Assembly: GCA_015231515.1 (NCBI GenBank)
Contig: JADGBM010000017.1
Coordinates: forward strand, 1 to 36,572
Length of the DNA: 36,572 bases
Direction: 5' to 3'
DNA from: Desulfobulbaceae bacterium
Lineage (GTDB): Bacteria; Desulfobacterota; Desulfobulbia; Desulfobulbales; VMSU01
Under the pieces are notes generated by a model that had not been told where the DNA came from, did no database searches, and worked only from the letters and a program-made list of their open reading frames with translations. This document shows positions 6,834 through 15,686 of the stretch, piece after piece; within the stretch, counting starts at the first letter, position 1; each line of letters begins with the position of its first letter. Both the position numbers and the translations under genes were made by a program.

Positions 6834-7964
6834 ATGCCATATCCAATAATCAGCACTGCCAACGAGTTATCTAGCTTTGCCTCTGAGCTTGAACAAGAGC
6901 AAGTAATTGCCGTTGATCTGGAGGCTGATTCGATGCATAATTATCGCGAAAAAGTCTGTCTGCTCCAGTTTTCCACGCCAAGTCGCACCGTTCTAGTCGA
7001 CCCATTGGCAATAGCCGACATTTCCTGCCTGCAAAAGGTTCTTGCTAATCCGGCAATACGCAAGATATTCCATGCCGCCGATTATGATATACGTTCTTTA
7101 TATCGAGATTTCAAACTTGAGGTACGCGGACTCTTCGACACCATGATCTGCTGTCAATTCCTTGGCGAAGAAAAGGTTGGCCTTGCCGCAATATTAAGCA
7201 AATACTTCGATGTAACCCTAGATAAAAGGTATCAACGGGCAGATTGGTCGAAAAGGCCGCTGCCTCAACCAATGATCGCCTATGCAGCCTCAGACACACT
7301 CTATCTGCATAAACTTGCCGCGCTGCTGGCAGAACAGCTCCAGCAGAAAAATCGCCTGAACTGGGTAAGCGAAGAGTTTGAGATTCTTGAAAAAGTCAGG
7401 CACAGTGAGACCGAGGCCCCACTGTTTTTAAAAGCCAAGGGCGCCTGGACACTTCAAGGGTACCAGCTTGCCGCCCTTGAAGCTCTGTTGCAATGGCGCG
7501 ACAAGGAAGCCTGCCGCCTTAATCGGCCCTTATTTAAGGTCGTTGAGACCAATGTCCTGTTGACCCTGGCCAAAAACAGTCCAGCAACTCCGGCTGATTT
7601 AGACAAAATGGCACTTCCACCAAGCATTTTGAAAAAAAATGGTAATCAATGGCTGAAGATCATAAAGGAAAGCCAATCCCTGCCCAAGGATGACCTCCCT
7701 ACGTTCCCGACCCAAGAAAAAAGTATCGACGATTCGGCAACAAAAAGACGAATTAACACCTTAAAGAGATGGCGAACCGGCAAATCTCTGGCAGTTGGCA
7801 TAGATCCAGGGATTATGATCAACACCGCCCTTCTTGAAGAGATCGCCCGCGAACCTCCAGCCACTATTGATGACCTAGAAATTTTTGCTGCACTCAAAAA
7901 ATGGCAGCGCAGTGAGCTTGGCCCTGAGATTATTCAGATCCTGAATAGCGACTCCGACCTATAG
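6834..7964 (+). CDS. rnd: Ribonuclease D
   Basis: 376 residues, close to the usual RNase D length. The DEDDy exonuclease core is complete: Asp28 and Glu30 in VIAVDLEADS, the HAADYDIRSLYRDF motif, and YAASDTLYL supplying the Tyr and last Asp. A helical HRDC domain covers about residues 210-285, and a second HRDC-like helical region follows. The enzyme trims 3' ends of tRNA precursors and other stable RNAs with two metal ions. It stands alone, converging on a broken minus-strand gene. The ribosome site is poor (AAGGATCGC before ATG). Confidence 0.93.
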   Translation: MPYPIISTANELSSFASELEQEQVIAVDLEADSMHNYREKVCLLQFSTPSRTVLVDPLAIADISCLQKVLANPAIRKIFHAADYDIRSLYRDFKLEVRGLFDTMICCQFLGEEKVGLAAILSKYFDVTLDKRYQRADWSKRPLPQPMIAYAASDTLYLHKLAALLAEQLQQKNRLNWVSEEFEILEKVRHSETEAPLFLKAKGAWTLQGYQLAALEALLQWRDKEACRLNRPLFKVVETNVLLTLAKNSPATPADLDKMALPPSILKKNGNQWLKIIKESQSLPKDDLPTFPTQEKSIDDSATKRRINTLKRWRTGKSLAVGIDPGIMINTALLEEIAREPPATIDDLEIFAALKKWQRSELGPEIIQILNSDSDL

Positions 7965-7973
7965 GCCGGCAGA

Positions 7974-8379
7974 CTATTCATCATACATTTTCCTAACCCG
8001 AATCTCAGTATGCGTCTGGTCTTTGAGAAGATCAACCAGATCCTGCGGATCGGTTCCACGATAATGGTAGGGATATAAGACCGCTGGCTTAAAGGCGCGG
8101 ACAGCATCAGCCACCATTTCAGGATTCATCGTATACGGCAGGTTCATGAGTCACAAGAATGAGATCCGCCTTTGACAGCTTACCGTAATCTGCCATTTTA
8201 CTGACCGGATCCACGTGAATCACCTTCCCCTGGTACTCAAACATGAGGCTGGCATGTTTCAGGAACGTAATCGTCAACTCACCGCCATCAGTGGAAATCT
8301 TGTCTTTGAGATACTCAGCCGACGCGGCACCAACAAAAAAGAACTACAGAAGACAAAGGGCAATAAATAGCTTTTTCAT
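7974..8379 (-). pseudogene. Broken MBL-fold metal-dependent hydrolase with signal peptide
   Basis: An AAGGAG site precedes ATG at 8379 and a signal peptide MKKLFIALCLL, which is interrupted by TAG and then continues FFFVGAASA. The frame goes on with the start of a metallo-beta-lactamase fold (ITFLKHASLMFEYQGKVIHV, then DPVSKMADYG, ADLILVTH). It breaks exactly where the metal-binding HxHxDH should come. After a shift in frame the C-terminal end is present (MNPEMVADAVRAFKP, VLYPYHYRGTDPQDL, then VRKMYDE and stop). The gene has therefore lost its middle and gained a nonsense codon in the leader. Relatives are exported UPF0173-like hydrolases. A healthy, different MBL gene is at 15683-16312. Confidence 0.85.
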
Positions 8380-8481
8380 AATTTCTCCTTTTTGAAACCA
8401 TCATTTTTTTTCATGCTCTTCAGTAAGGGGAGACCTTTAACCTGCAAACATACAGGCAATGAGCCAACTACCTACTTGTAT

Positions 8482-9162
8482 TTATTGCAAAAGAGAGATT
8501 GCCTCTCGAGCCAGCGCACCAAGAGTTGTCTCTTCAAAACGACGGTCTTTATAGAGGGTTACCACGGAAGAGTCCCCCACAAACTTATGAAGAACAGGAA
8601 GCGATTGCTTATCATTAAGAAGACCTGTAGCATAGACAGCTCCGGCCTTAACACGAGTATCCGCAGACCCGAGATAGAGAGGTAGATACGAGAGAGAATT
8701 TTTTTCGACAAGCAACTGCGGGTAAACCTGAGCCAGACGGCCAAGACCCCACATGAGCCCCCGCTGAAGTTCCGGGAGTTCCAAGTAAAACCCTTCTTCC
8801 CGCATAAATGAGACAAGTATATGAGTATACTCCTGCGCAATCTTAGGATGCACGGCGCACACTTCGCCGATTACTTCAGGAATCCCCCAGCCTATCCCGC
8901 CAGACTCATCATTTAACATCCACATAAAACGGCGCATAACGACCCGGGCTGATTCAAAATCCGTCTCAGCCGTCGCCCCGACGACCTGGCCAATGGCAGT
9001 AACTGCATGCCACTTGACCACCTTATCGCAACTGCATAGTGATGACAAGAGCGGCTTTAAAACCCTGCCCTGCTCATAGGTACTGAGCTCAATCAGGGCT
9101 TTTTCAAGATCAGCCGCTCGCAGCAACTCTGTCACTTTTTCTTTAACAGCTCGTATACCCAT
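8482..9162 (-). CDS. HEAT-repeat protein, DVU0298-like
   Basis: 226 residues, all helical, with repeated HEAT-like pairs (KPLLSSLCSCDKVVKWHAVT, GGIGWGIPEVIGEV, LQRGLMWGLGRLAQ, RVKAGAVYATGLLND). The pattern resembles the DVU0298 family of sulfate reducers, which is widespread in Desulfobacterota and uncharacterised. HEAT scaffolds bind proteins, and no catalytic motif is visible. No signal peptide or strong ribosome site is seen at the chosen ATG. It stands alone between a pseudogene and the oxygen-defence operon. Confidence 0.75.
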   Translation of the reverse strand: MGIRAVKEKVTELLRAADLEKALIELSTYEQGRVLKPLLSSLCSCDKVVKWHAVTAIGQVVGATAETDFESARVVMRRFMWMLNDESGGIGWGIPEVIGEVCAVHPKIAQEYTHILVSFMREEGFYLELPELQRGLMWGLGRLAQVYPQLLVEKNSLSYLPLYLGSADTRVKAGAVYATGLLNDKQSLPVLHKFVGDSSVVTLYKDRRFEETTLGALAREAISLLQ

Positions 9163-9298
9163 AACTAAGCCAGATCCGCAGGTTCGTGTTAGTTTCTAGG
9201 TTTAGCCGAATATTTTATCCAAGGTCTATCCATGGCGTGTGTTAAAAAAACGTCGTTTAACTTTACACTTTTAATTTTTAACTATCGACGCAGCCGAC

Positions 9299-10492
9299 TT
9301 AACCCATCGCAACAACAGCTTGGCCGATCTTCGATCCTAACTCCTTACACTTGACAAAGTCTTCATCTTTCGGCACATTTTTGACCCGTAGACCTTCGTC
9401 AACCACTGAAATCTCCATCTCTTCCATTGCGGCATTCAGATGTTTCACAGCTTCTCCGCTCCAGCCAAATGAGCCAAAAGCAGCACCAATCTTACCCTTA
9501 GGTCGCAGCCCCTTGAGATACGTCAGGAAGTCTCCCATGCGTGGCAAGAAGCCGTTATTCAAGGTCGGCGAGCCAAAGACAAGCGCGCGAGAATCCAGCA
9601 CTTCTGTCATAATATCGCTCCGGTGGTTGACGGCCAAATCCAGCATTTTGACTGACACCCCCTCTCGGCCGATAGCACCACCGATGGCAACCGCCATTTT
9701 GGCTGTGCTTTTCCACATGGAGTCATAAATAACAAGGGCCTTCCGCTTCGTTTCCCGCCGACTCCACTTGTCGTAGGCAGCAAGAATATCAGCCGGATTA
9801 TTACGCCAAATCAAACCGTGATCCGGAGCAATCATGTCTATTTCAAGCCCTAACTCCCCAACTTTTTCCAGCAACTTCTGAACATTGGGGGAAAACAGAT
9901 GCAGGATATTGGCATAATACTTTGCGGCATGTGTCATCACCTCACCGATAGCCAGTTCATCAACATAACGCTCCGTCGAGGCAATATGCTGGCCAAAGGC
10001 ATCACTGGAAATCAGCAGCTTGTCTTCTGCAATATAGGAAAACATGCTGTCTGGCCAATGAAGCATTTTAGTTTCCAGGAAGGTCACAGTCTTCTTGCCC
10101 AAAGAAAGTGTGTCCCCGGACTTAACAACCTCAATAGGCCAATTGTTGGTATCAAAATGGGAGTGCAGTGCTTTTTCTCCCATAGGGGAACAAAATATTT
10201 TTTCAGGCTGCACCTCTTTAATGATATCCGGAAGGCAGCCTGAATGATCCATTTCAACGTGATTAACGATCAGATAATCAATTGACTTTGGATCAACCAA
10301 CTCCCTTACATGGTAAAGCAAATCTTCCTTGAACCCCGCCTTGACCGTATCAAAGAGGGCAACCTTCTCGTCCATAGCCAAAAAAGCGTTATAGGTCGTT
10401 CCTTTGTAGGTCGAGTAGCCGTGAAAATCACGTACATTCCAGTCCACCGCACCAACCCAATAAATATCCTTTTTAATCTCCACTTTGCCCAT
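9299..10492 (-). CDS. A-type flavodiiron protein (rubredoxin:oxygen / NO oxidoreductase)
   Basis: 397 residues from the ATG with AGGGGGTG before it. The N-terminal lactamase-like domain has the diiron ligands: HVEMDHSG (HxExDH), the His in MLHWPDSMF, the Asp in ISSDAFGQH, and the His in APDHGLIWR. The C-terminal flavodoxin domain starts at about 255 with ALVIYDSMWKSTAKMA, which binds FMN. There is no rubredoxin or flavin reductase extension, so it is class A and depends on an outside rubredoxin. These enzymes reduce oxygen to water or NO to N2O in anaerobes. It is the last gene of the perR-rbr-dfx-ftn run, separated from ftn by a hairpin. Confidence 0.95.
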   Translation of the reverse strand: MGKVEIKKDIYWVGAVDWNVRDFHGYSTYKGTTYNAFLAMDEKVALFDTVKAGFKEDLLYHVRELVDPKSIDYLIVNHVEMDHSGCLPDIIKEVQPEKIFCSPMGEKALHSHFDTNNWPIEVVKSGDTLSLGKKTVTFLETKMLHWPDSMFSYIAEDKLLISSDAFGQHIASTERYVDELAIGEVMTHAAKYYANILHLFSPNVQKLLEKVGELGLEIDMIAPDHGLIWRNNPADILAAYDKWSRRETKRKALVIYDSMWKSTAKMAVAIGGAIGREGVSVKMLDLAVNHRSDIMTEVLDSRALVFGSPTLNNGFLPRMGDFLTYLKGLRPKGKIGAAFGSFGWSGEAVKHLNAAMEEMEISVVDEGLRVKNVPKDEDFVKCKELGSKIGQAVVAMG

Positions 10493-10509
10493 TGCGACCA
10501 CCCCCTTAT

Positions 10510-10549
10510 AAAACAGCCGCCGTTAAGCCCACAGAGAGCTTAGCGGCGG
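10510..10549 (-). terminator. Hairpin between ferritin and flavodiiron genes (partial terminator)
   Basis: CCGCCGTTAAGC (10517-10528) pairs with GCTTAGCGGCGG (10538-10549), with one G-U pair and a 9-base loop. On the minus strand it is followed only by CTGTTTTAT, a weak T-run. It would lower, not stop, transcription into the flavodiiron gene, or stabilise the upstream mRNA end. Confidence 0.6.
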
Positions 10550-10589
10550 GATTTGTCAATTTTAACGATGTGTACCAGTCCTGGTATAA

Positions 10590-11096
10590 CTATTTAACCG
10601 GAAGAGTAAAAACCCGCTGACCAAGTTCCTGATCCAGGGTAAAAAGACTGCTGGCATCGCTGCCGATCATCTTCAGTTTATGAACGATGGCAGCAGCCGT
10701 GGACTCTTCCTCAACCTGTTCAGAAACAAACCACTGCAAAAATATATTGGTGGCATGATCCCGCTCGTCCAAGGCTAAATTCACGAGGTTGTTAATCAAA
10801 CCGGTGACCTTTCGTTCGTGAGACAATACATTTTCAAACACTGCCAATGCAGAATCCCATTCTGCTTGGGGCTTATCAATGGCCCCAAGGATCACACGCC
10901 CGCCACGTTCATGGACAAAATCGTACATCTTCATGCCATGGAACATCTCTTCCTGGGTTTGATTCTTCATCCAACTTGCCATTCCAGGGAGTCCAAGCCC
11001 TTCACAGGAGGCACTCATAGCCAGATACAGATACGCAGAGTATAGCTCAGCGTTGATCTGATCATTAATGGCCTTTTCAATATTTGCGCTCAACAT
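10590..11096 (-). CDS. ftn: Ferritin (bacterial, non-heme)
   Basis: 168 residues. The ferroxidase ligands are at the same positions as in Escherichia coli FtnA: Glu17, Glu50, His53, Glu94, Gln127 and Glu130. It oxidises and stores iron in a 24-mer shell in the cytoplasm, so it limits Fenton chemistry. The ATG follows the desulfoferrodoxin stop by only three bases, so the two are co-translated. The placement under PerR-type control fits iron and peroxide defence. Confidence 0.95.
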   Translation of the reverse strand: MLSANIEKAINDQINAELYSAYLYLAMSASCEGLGLPGMASWMKNQTQEEMFHGMKMYDFVHERGGRVILGAIDKPQAEWDSALAVFENVLSHERKVTGLINNLVNLALDERDHATNIFLQWFVSEQVEEESTAAAIVHKLKMIGSDASSLFTLDQELGQRVFTLPVK

Positions 11097-11099
11097 TGT

Positions 11100-11474
11100 T
11101 TAGGCCCTCCACAAACCATGAAGATTACAAAATTCCCGCGCGCTGACCGTATCGCTGTCTACAGCGAAGAATGCCTCCGGCTTTGCGCCAGGCTTCAGGG
11201 TCTGCCTATACACTTTGTTCCCGGCAATAAGTTCAATGAACTCAATATAATGACTCTCCTCCATCGGGTGAGCAACAGATCCAACCTTCACGCTATATCC
11301 GCCATCAACCTTTTCGATGACCGGAACATGTTTCTCCTGGGCGGCATCAACGCTGTTTTCTTTAAGCAGAGTCATCGGCTGACCGCAACAGACAAGCTGG
11401 CCGGCCCCACCGTGAAGAGTTTCTACAATGTTACCGCACAACTCACATTTATACACTTCCATCTCTTTAGCCAT
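11100..11474 (-). CDS. dfx: Desulfoferrodoxin (2Fe superoxide reductase)
   Basis: 124 residues. The N-terminal desulforedoxin domain has Cys10, Cys13, Cys29 and Cys30. The C-terminal catalytic domain has Glu47-Lys48-His49 (EKHVPV), the His pair in [13 protein letters not shown], and the Cys and His in EFCNLHGLW. All ligands of the class I, two-iron enzyme are present. It reduces superoxide to hydrogen peroxide using rubredoxin electrons, without making oxygen. AAGGAGAGAG lies before the ATG. It sits between rubrerythrin and ferritin. Confidence 0.97.
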   Translation of the reverse strand: MAKEMEVYKCELCGNIVETLHGGAGQLVCCGQPMTLLKENSVDAAQEKHVPVIEKVDGGYSVKVGSVAHPMEESHYIEFIELIAGNKVYRQTLKPGAKPEAFFAVDSDTVSAREFCNLHGLWRA

Positions 11475-11498
11475 TTGCTCTCTCCTTGTTTATATTTA

Positions 11499-12074
11499 TT
11501 ACCAATTTTCGCACAGCAACTCAAAGTAGGCCTGTGGATGAGCACAAGCCGGGCAAGAGGCCAGGGCTTCCTCACCCTCATGAACGTAGCCGCAGTTCAA
11601 ACATCTCCAAGCTACCGAACCATCCTTCTTAAAAACTTTACCATCATCAATATTGGCCGCTAAACCTTTATAGCGTTTTTCGTGTTGTTTTTCAGCCACC
11701 GCAATTGATTCAAAGATTGTAGCTATATTGGAAAGTCCTTCCTCCCGGGCAATTTTAGCAAACTCAGGATACATCGTCGTATATTCGTAATATTCCCCAG
11801 CTGCCGACTCCTTGAGGTTCTCAACAGTTGAACCAATCACGCCAGCGGGGAAGCTCGCAGTAATTTCCAGTTCCCCACCTTCCAAGAGCTTGAATAGACG
11901 CTTGGCATGCTCTTTTTCCTGGTTTGCCGTCTCTTCAAAAATCGCCGAGATCTGGGCAAAACCTTCATTCTTAGCAACCTTTGCAAAGTAGGTGTAACGA
12001 TTTCTCGCCTGTGATTCACCGGCAAAAGCCTTTAAAATATTTTTTTCAGTTTCTGTTCCCTTTACTTTAGACAT
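11499..12074 (-). CDS. rbr: Rubrerythrin (NADH- or rubredoxin-linked peroxidase)
   Basis: 191 residues from the ATG at 12074; a GTG three codons earlier overlaps the ribosome site GAGGTG and is less likely. The ferritin-like diiron domain has the paired helices with AGESQARNRY, EETANQEKEHAKR and AVAEKQHEKRY. The C-terminal rubredoxin centre is CLNCGYVHEG and CPACAHPQAYF. It reduces hydrogen peroxide to water. It is the second gene of the perR operon, and its product handles the peroxide made by desulfoferrodoxin. Confidence 0.96.
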   Translation of the reverse strand: MSKVKGTETEKNILKAFAGESQARNRYTYFAKVAKNEGFAQISAIFEETANQEKEHAKRLFKLLEGGELEITASFPAGVIGSTVENLKESAAGEYYEYTTMYPEFAKIAREEGLSNIATIFESIAVAEKQHEKRYKGLAANIDDGKVFKKDGSVAWRCLNCGYVHEGEEALASCPACAHPQAYFELLCENW

Positions 12075-12107
12075 ACTTTTCACCTCAAAAAGAAAATAAA
12101 TAATTAC

Positions 12108-12497
12108 CTATTGGCACTCTGGGCAAACACCTATAAACTCTAACCGGTGCTTTATCATTTGATAATCAGTATACGGCTCAATAGCGCTATCCAGATCAAC
12201 TCCGGGGTCAAAATCAACATCTTCAACCCGTCCGCAGTTTTTGCATCGTAGATGCGAATGAGTCATAACGTTGCCGTCAAAACGCTTTTTAGTACCACCA
12301 ACATCCAGCTTCTGAATAACCCCGGTTTCAGAAAGAATCTCCAGATTTCTGTAAACGGTACCCAGGCTAACATTTGGAACGCGCTTGCGCACCATCTCAT
12401 ACATGTCGTCCGCAGTTGGATGCGTTTTAACGGAGCAAAGCTCCTCAAGAATAACCTGGCGCTGTTTAGTCATCCGAAGCGATGTGTTTTCTAGCAT
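12108..12497 (-). CDS. perR: PerR-type Fur-family peroxide regulator
   Basis: 129 residues from the ATG preceded by AAAGGTGAG. The winged-helix domain holds HPTADDMYEMV and VSLGTVYRNLEIL. The metal-binding C-terminal half holds THSHLRCKNC and ends CPEC, so both structural zinc CxxC pairs are there. The gene leads the rbr-dfx-ftn-flavodiiron operon, as PerR does in Desulfovibrio-like anaerobes. PerR senses peroxide by iron-catalysed histidine oxidation. Fur or Zur specificity cannot be fully excluded, but context favours PerR. The operator over its own start site implies autoregulation. Confidence 0.88.
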   Translation of the reverse strand: MLENTSLRMTKQRQVILEELCSVKTHPTADDMYEMVRKRVPNVSLGTVYRNLEILSETGVIQKLDVGGTKKRFDGNVMTHSHLRCKNCGRVEDVDFDPGVDLDSAIEPYTDYQMIKHRLEFIGVCPECQ

Positions 12498-12603
12498 CTT
12501 CTCACCTTTCAAGTAATCTGTGACCTCACCTTGATACGGTTCAGTTCACAGTGCTCCGACTATCGGAAATCGTTGAGGGGCTATTAGGAAACAATTCTTA
12601 ATT

Positions 12604-12646
12604 AGTAATTATTACTGATTATAATACTCACTAAAAATGATTGCAA
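12604..12646 (-). promoter_or_regulatory. perR operon promoter with overlapping PerR/Fur-type operator
   Basis: On the minus strand a -35 TTGCAA (12646-12641) and -10 TATAAT (12623-12618) are 17 bases apart, placing the start near 12611. A 13-bp palindrome AGTAATTATTACT (12604-12616) is centred on that start. It shares the AAT-N-ATT core of the PerR box. A repressor there would block initiation. Confidence 0.75.
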
Positions 12647-12768
12647 GATAATAGTATGACACAATGACAGTGTTATGATTACTCGCAGGAGCGTAATTGG
12701 GAAACCAAAAACATAGAAACATCTCCTGTAGATGATAAAAAGTTATGCGTTAATGAAGAGTTGCTCTG

Positions 12769-14043
12769 CTATATCTCATCAAGCCCAAAGGCTTTACGAA
12801 TAAAGTCTAGTTTCATTTTTTGGCCCTGCCCTTCGACGTCATCCTTAAGAAAACGAATTGGGTTATGCATAATTTTATTTGATAATGATGCGGCCAACGC
12901 CTCAATTGATTTAACCTGTTTCGGGCTTAGTTCTTTAAGATTACTCAGTGTTTTTTGGAGCTCTGCTTCACGCAATTCATCTATTTTCTGCCGGAGTTCA
13001 ACAATAGTAGGGGTGAGCTCCATGCTCTCAAGCCACTTGCTAAACTTAAGGGTCTCCTCCTGAACAATCCTTTCAGCTCGGTCAGCTTCCTTGTTGCGCC
13101 CAGACTTATTGACCTCCACAACATCTTTTAAGTTGTCAATGTCGTACAGGTAGACGTTATCAAGATCATTAAGCTTAGGATCAAGATCCCGGGGTACAGC
13201 AATGTCGATCAGAAATAAGGGGCTGTTCATCCGCTGCCGCATGATAGGTTTAACGTCATCACACAATAGCACAAGATCCGTCGCCCCTGTGGAACTAATC
13301 AAAATATCGACACTTTCAAGTTCTGAAACCAGTTCCGTTAACGATACCGCCTTGCCATTAAACCGCTTAGCAAGCTTTACAGCATTTTCAAGTGTTCTAT
13401 TGGCAACAACAACTTCTGCAATTCCTTGGGCGATAAGATGCTCGGCGGCCAACTCGGCCATCTCGCCTGCGCCCACCAGCATAACTTTCTTGTTTTCCAG
13501 ACTGCCAAATATTTTTTTGGCCAATTGCACAGCGGCATAGCTAATGGAGACAGCACTGCCACCAATGTTGGTTTCTGTGCGAATACGCTTGGCCACCGAA
13601 AACGATTTATTGATAAATTTGTTAAGTATGGGCCCCAGGCTTTTCAGTTCTGTTGCGTCTCGGTAGGCGCTTTTCAGCTGACCAAGAATTTGGGGTTCAC
13701 CTACGATCATTGAGTCCAGACTACAGGCAACTCGAAACAGATGGGTTACTGCCTCAACACCCTGGTGGACATAACTATATTTTTGAGCCTCAACATCATC
13801 CAAACCGCTCGCTGCAAAAAGTAACTTACGTACTCCCACAGCCGTTTCTTCAGGGTTATCGCTGGCACAGATAACCTCAACACGGTTGCAGGTTCCAAGG
13901 AAACAGCATTCACGATTACCAGGCAGCTTTTTAATCGCGACCACTGGATTCTCACAGTTCCCAGAAAAGGCAAGTTTTTCACGCACTGCAACAGGCGCAA
14001 CCTTATGATTGACGCCAAAAACAAGTAGTTTATCAGCCTGCAT
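12769..14043 (-). CDS. hemA: Glutamyl-tRNA reductase
   Basis: 424 residues from the ATG with GGGAGG upstream; it overlaps the end of ccsA by 11 bases. The N-terminal catalytic domain has GVNHKVAPVAVREKLAF and FLGTCNRVEV with the active-site Cys. The NADPH domain has KVMLVGAGEMAELAAEHL, and a helical dimerisation domain closes the protein. It makes glutamate-1-semialdehyde from charged tRNA-Glu, the first step of tetrapyrrole synthesis. Its partner hemL is 11 kb away on the same strand. The operon order MBL, siroheme synthase, ccsA, hemA suggests a shared heme/siroheme supply unit. Confidence 0.96.
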   Translation of the reverse strand: MQADKLLVFGVNHKVAPVAVREKLAFSGNCENPVVAIKKLPGNRECCFLGTCNRVEVICASDNPEETAVGVRKLLFAASGLDDVEAQKYSYVHQGVEAVTHLFRVACSLDSMIVGEPQILGQLKSAYRDATELKSLGPILNKFINKSFSVAKRIRTETNIGGSAVSISYAAVQLAKKIFGSLENKKVMLVGAGEMAELAAEHLIAQGIAEVVVANRTLENAVKLAKRFNGKAVSLTELVSELESVDILISSTGATDLVLLCDDVKPIMRQRMNSPLFLIDIAVPRDLDPKLNDLDNVYLYDIDNLKDVVEVNKSGRNKEADRAERIVQEETLKFSKWLESMELTPTIVELRQKIDELREAELQKTLSNLKELSPKQVKSIEALAASLSNKIMHNPIRFLKDDVEGQGQKMKLDFIRKAFGLDEI

Positions 14044-14848
14044 AGGAATGTAAACCTCCCAACAGGTACGTAACACCCCACAGCGTAAAAAGGCAGGCAC
14101 CAAACCCTATCATGGACATAATAGCCGCCCTTCTCCGCCGCCAGCCCATGGTAAAGCGAAAGTGCAGCAAGGCCGCATAGATAAACCAGGTCACAAGTGA
14201 CCATGTCTCCTTGGGATCCCACTGCCAATAAGATCCCCAAGCCTGTTTTGCCCATATTGAGCCTGTGATAATACCCAGTGTAAGGAGCGGAAAGCCAATT
14301 GCCAAACAGTGGTGATTTAAATTGTCGAGCGCCTCAAGCGAAGGAAGCCGACTGTAAAAGAGTCCAAAACGCCTGGCCTTAATCTCCCGCTCCTGAAGCA
14401 GATACATCACCCCGCCGCAAAAGCCCAAGGCCAAAAAGGCATTGGCCAGGAGGGCAATGGAGGCATGAACCGGCAACCACTTACTTTGCAAAGCCGGTGG
14501 CAAGGGAATAGCCTGCTGGGAAGACATTGAGGCAATAACCATAAGCAGGGTAATACACACGCTCACAAAGGTGCCAAAATTTTTAACTCGATACCGCCAC
14601 CGGAAGATGAGAAAGCCCCAGGTCATTGCCCACGCGAAAAAGGAGACCGACTCGTGCATGCTGGTAATAGGTGTATGCCCCACCTCATAATACCGAGTGA
14701 TCAAGGTAATGGTATGAAAAATACCGCCCATCAAGAGAATCAATCTGGCGGTGGCTCGTATTTTTTTGTCTTGATTAGCAAAATAGAGAAGGTACATCAC
14801 CGCCGAGGCGATATAGGTAAGAAAAGTTATTTTAAATATTAAGGGCAT
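14033..14848 (-). CDS. Cytochrome c assembly protein CcsA/HemX family
   Basis: 271 residues with about eight membrane spans. The tryptophan-rich heme-handling motif WGSYWQWDPKETWSL lies at about 195-210, flanked by His residues. CcsA of System II brings heme to the outer face of the membrane for attachment to CXXCH motifs. The related HemX sits in hemA operons and affects HemA level. With hemA overlapping it, either role is possible. The window's large cytochromes make a heme-delivery role relevant. An AAAAAGGAG site precedes the ATG. Upstream 14849-15008 holds no gene. Confidence 0.88.
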   Translation of the reverse strand: MPLIFKITFLTYIASAVMYLLYFANQDKKIRATARLILLMGGIFHTITLITRYYEVGHTPITSMHESVSFFAWAMTWGFLIFRWRYRVKNFGTFVSVCITLLMVIASMSSQQAIPLPPALQSKWLPVHASIALLANAFLALGFCGGVMYLLQEREIKARRFGLFYSRLPSLEALDNLNHHCLAIGFPLLTLGIITGSIWAKQAWGSYWQWDPKETWSLVTWFIYAALLHFRFTMGWRRRRAAIMSMIGFGACLFTLWGVTYLLGGLHSYAG

Positions 14849-15008
14849 TTACCAGACTCCTTTTTAAGAACTGTTAATTCAAACAGCCATTAAGATCTTG
14901 CAGAAAAAACCATTAAGCGTAGCACCTTATTGCTGGATCAGCAAATAGGCCCACGTTTGAATCGTATACACCCTAAGGATACAAGAAACCTAATGGCATG
15001 ACAAGTAG

Positions 15009-15686
15009 TCAAGATTGCAATCGTTGCTGTATTGCTTCAACCGTATTCACTGTCAATTGCTTGCCAATACAATGATTTACAATATCAATAACTGCTCCAG
15101 AATTTCCTTCTTCAATATGCTTAAGGATGTCACTTCCCAGAATAGCATTAAACATACGTTCGTTTTCCTGCTGGGGCAAGTTAGTTTGTATCACTTCCGG
15201 CCTGACGATGCCCATAATATCATTAAGCACGGTATAGTTTTCGTCAAACTCCTGTTCCAGTTTTTTCCTCAGCATTTTGGCAAGAGCAGGGCTCTTACCC
15301 CCAGTTGAAACCGAGATCGAAAGGGAGCCCCGCTGAACTCTGGCAGGCAGAATAAAATTGCATTTCTCCGGAACATCGGCAACATTAAGCAATGTGTTCA
15401 ACTGCCGGGCATCATGGAACACTTCTTCCTGGGCACCCTGATCATTAGTGGCGGCAATGACCAGAAAAGCACCGACGATATCACCCTTGCTATATTTTTT
15501 TTCGTGCCAGATAATTTTGCCCTGAGCATGCAAGGCAGCAAGCTCTGCATGTAAAATCGGACTGACAACACTCACCGAGGCATTGCATTCTAAAAGCCCC
15601 CTGACCTTTCGCAGCGCAACTCGTCCCCCACCCACCACAACACACTCCCGACCTTTGATATCAAGATATGCCGGATAGAACATCAT
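15009..15686 (-). CDS. Precorrin-2 dehydrogenase / sirohydrochlorin ferrochelatase (siroheme synthase N-domain)
   Basis: 225 residues. The NAD-binding start is VVVGGGRVALRKVRGLLECN. FILPARVQRGSLSISVSTGG and SPALAKMLRKKLEQEF mark the Met8/CysG N-terminal fold. It oxidises precorrin-2 and inserts iron to give siroheme, the cofactor of sulfite and nitrite reductases. There is no methyltransferase domain, unlike enterobacterial CysG. The ATG overlaps the upstream stop (ATGA), so it is translationally coupled to the MBL gene. Confidence 0.92.
   Translation of the reverse strand: MMFYPAYLDIKGRECVVVGGGRVALRKVRGLLECNASVSVVSPILHAELAALHAQGKIIWHEKKYSKGDIVGAFLVIAATNDQGAQEEVFHDARQLNTLLNVADVPEKCNFILPARVQRGSLSISVSTGGKSPALAKMLRKKLEQEFDENYTVLNDIMGIVRPEVIQTNLPQQENERMFNAILGSDILKHIEEGNSGAVIDIVNHCIGKQLTVNTVEAIQQRLQS

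Noticed and set aside
8392-8685. 97-residue plus-strand frame
   Set aside because: It overlaps the end of the HEAT-repeat gene on the other strand and has no motif or good start.
11118-11663. 181-residue plus-strand frame across dfx and rbr
   Set aside because: Both minus-strand genes have complete metal sites; this is their shadow.
14919-14940. TAGCACCTTATTGCT as a fourth sigma-54 promoter
   Set aside because: The -24 GG is replaced by AG, and it does not lead into a plus-strand gene.
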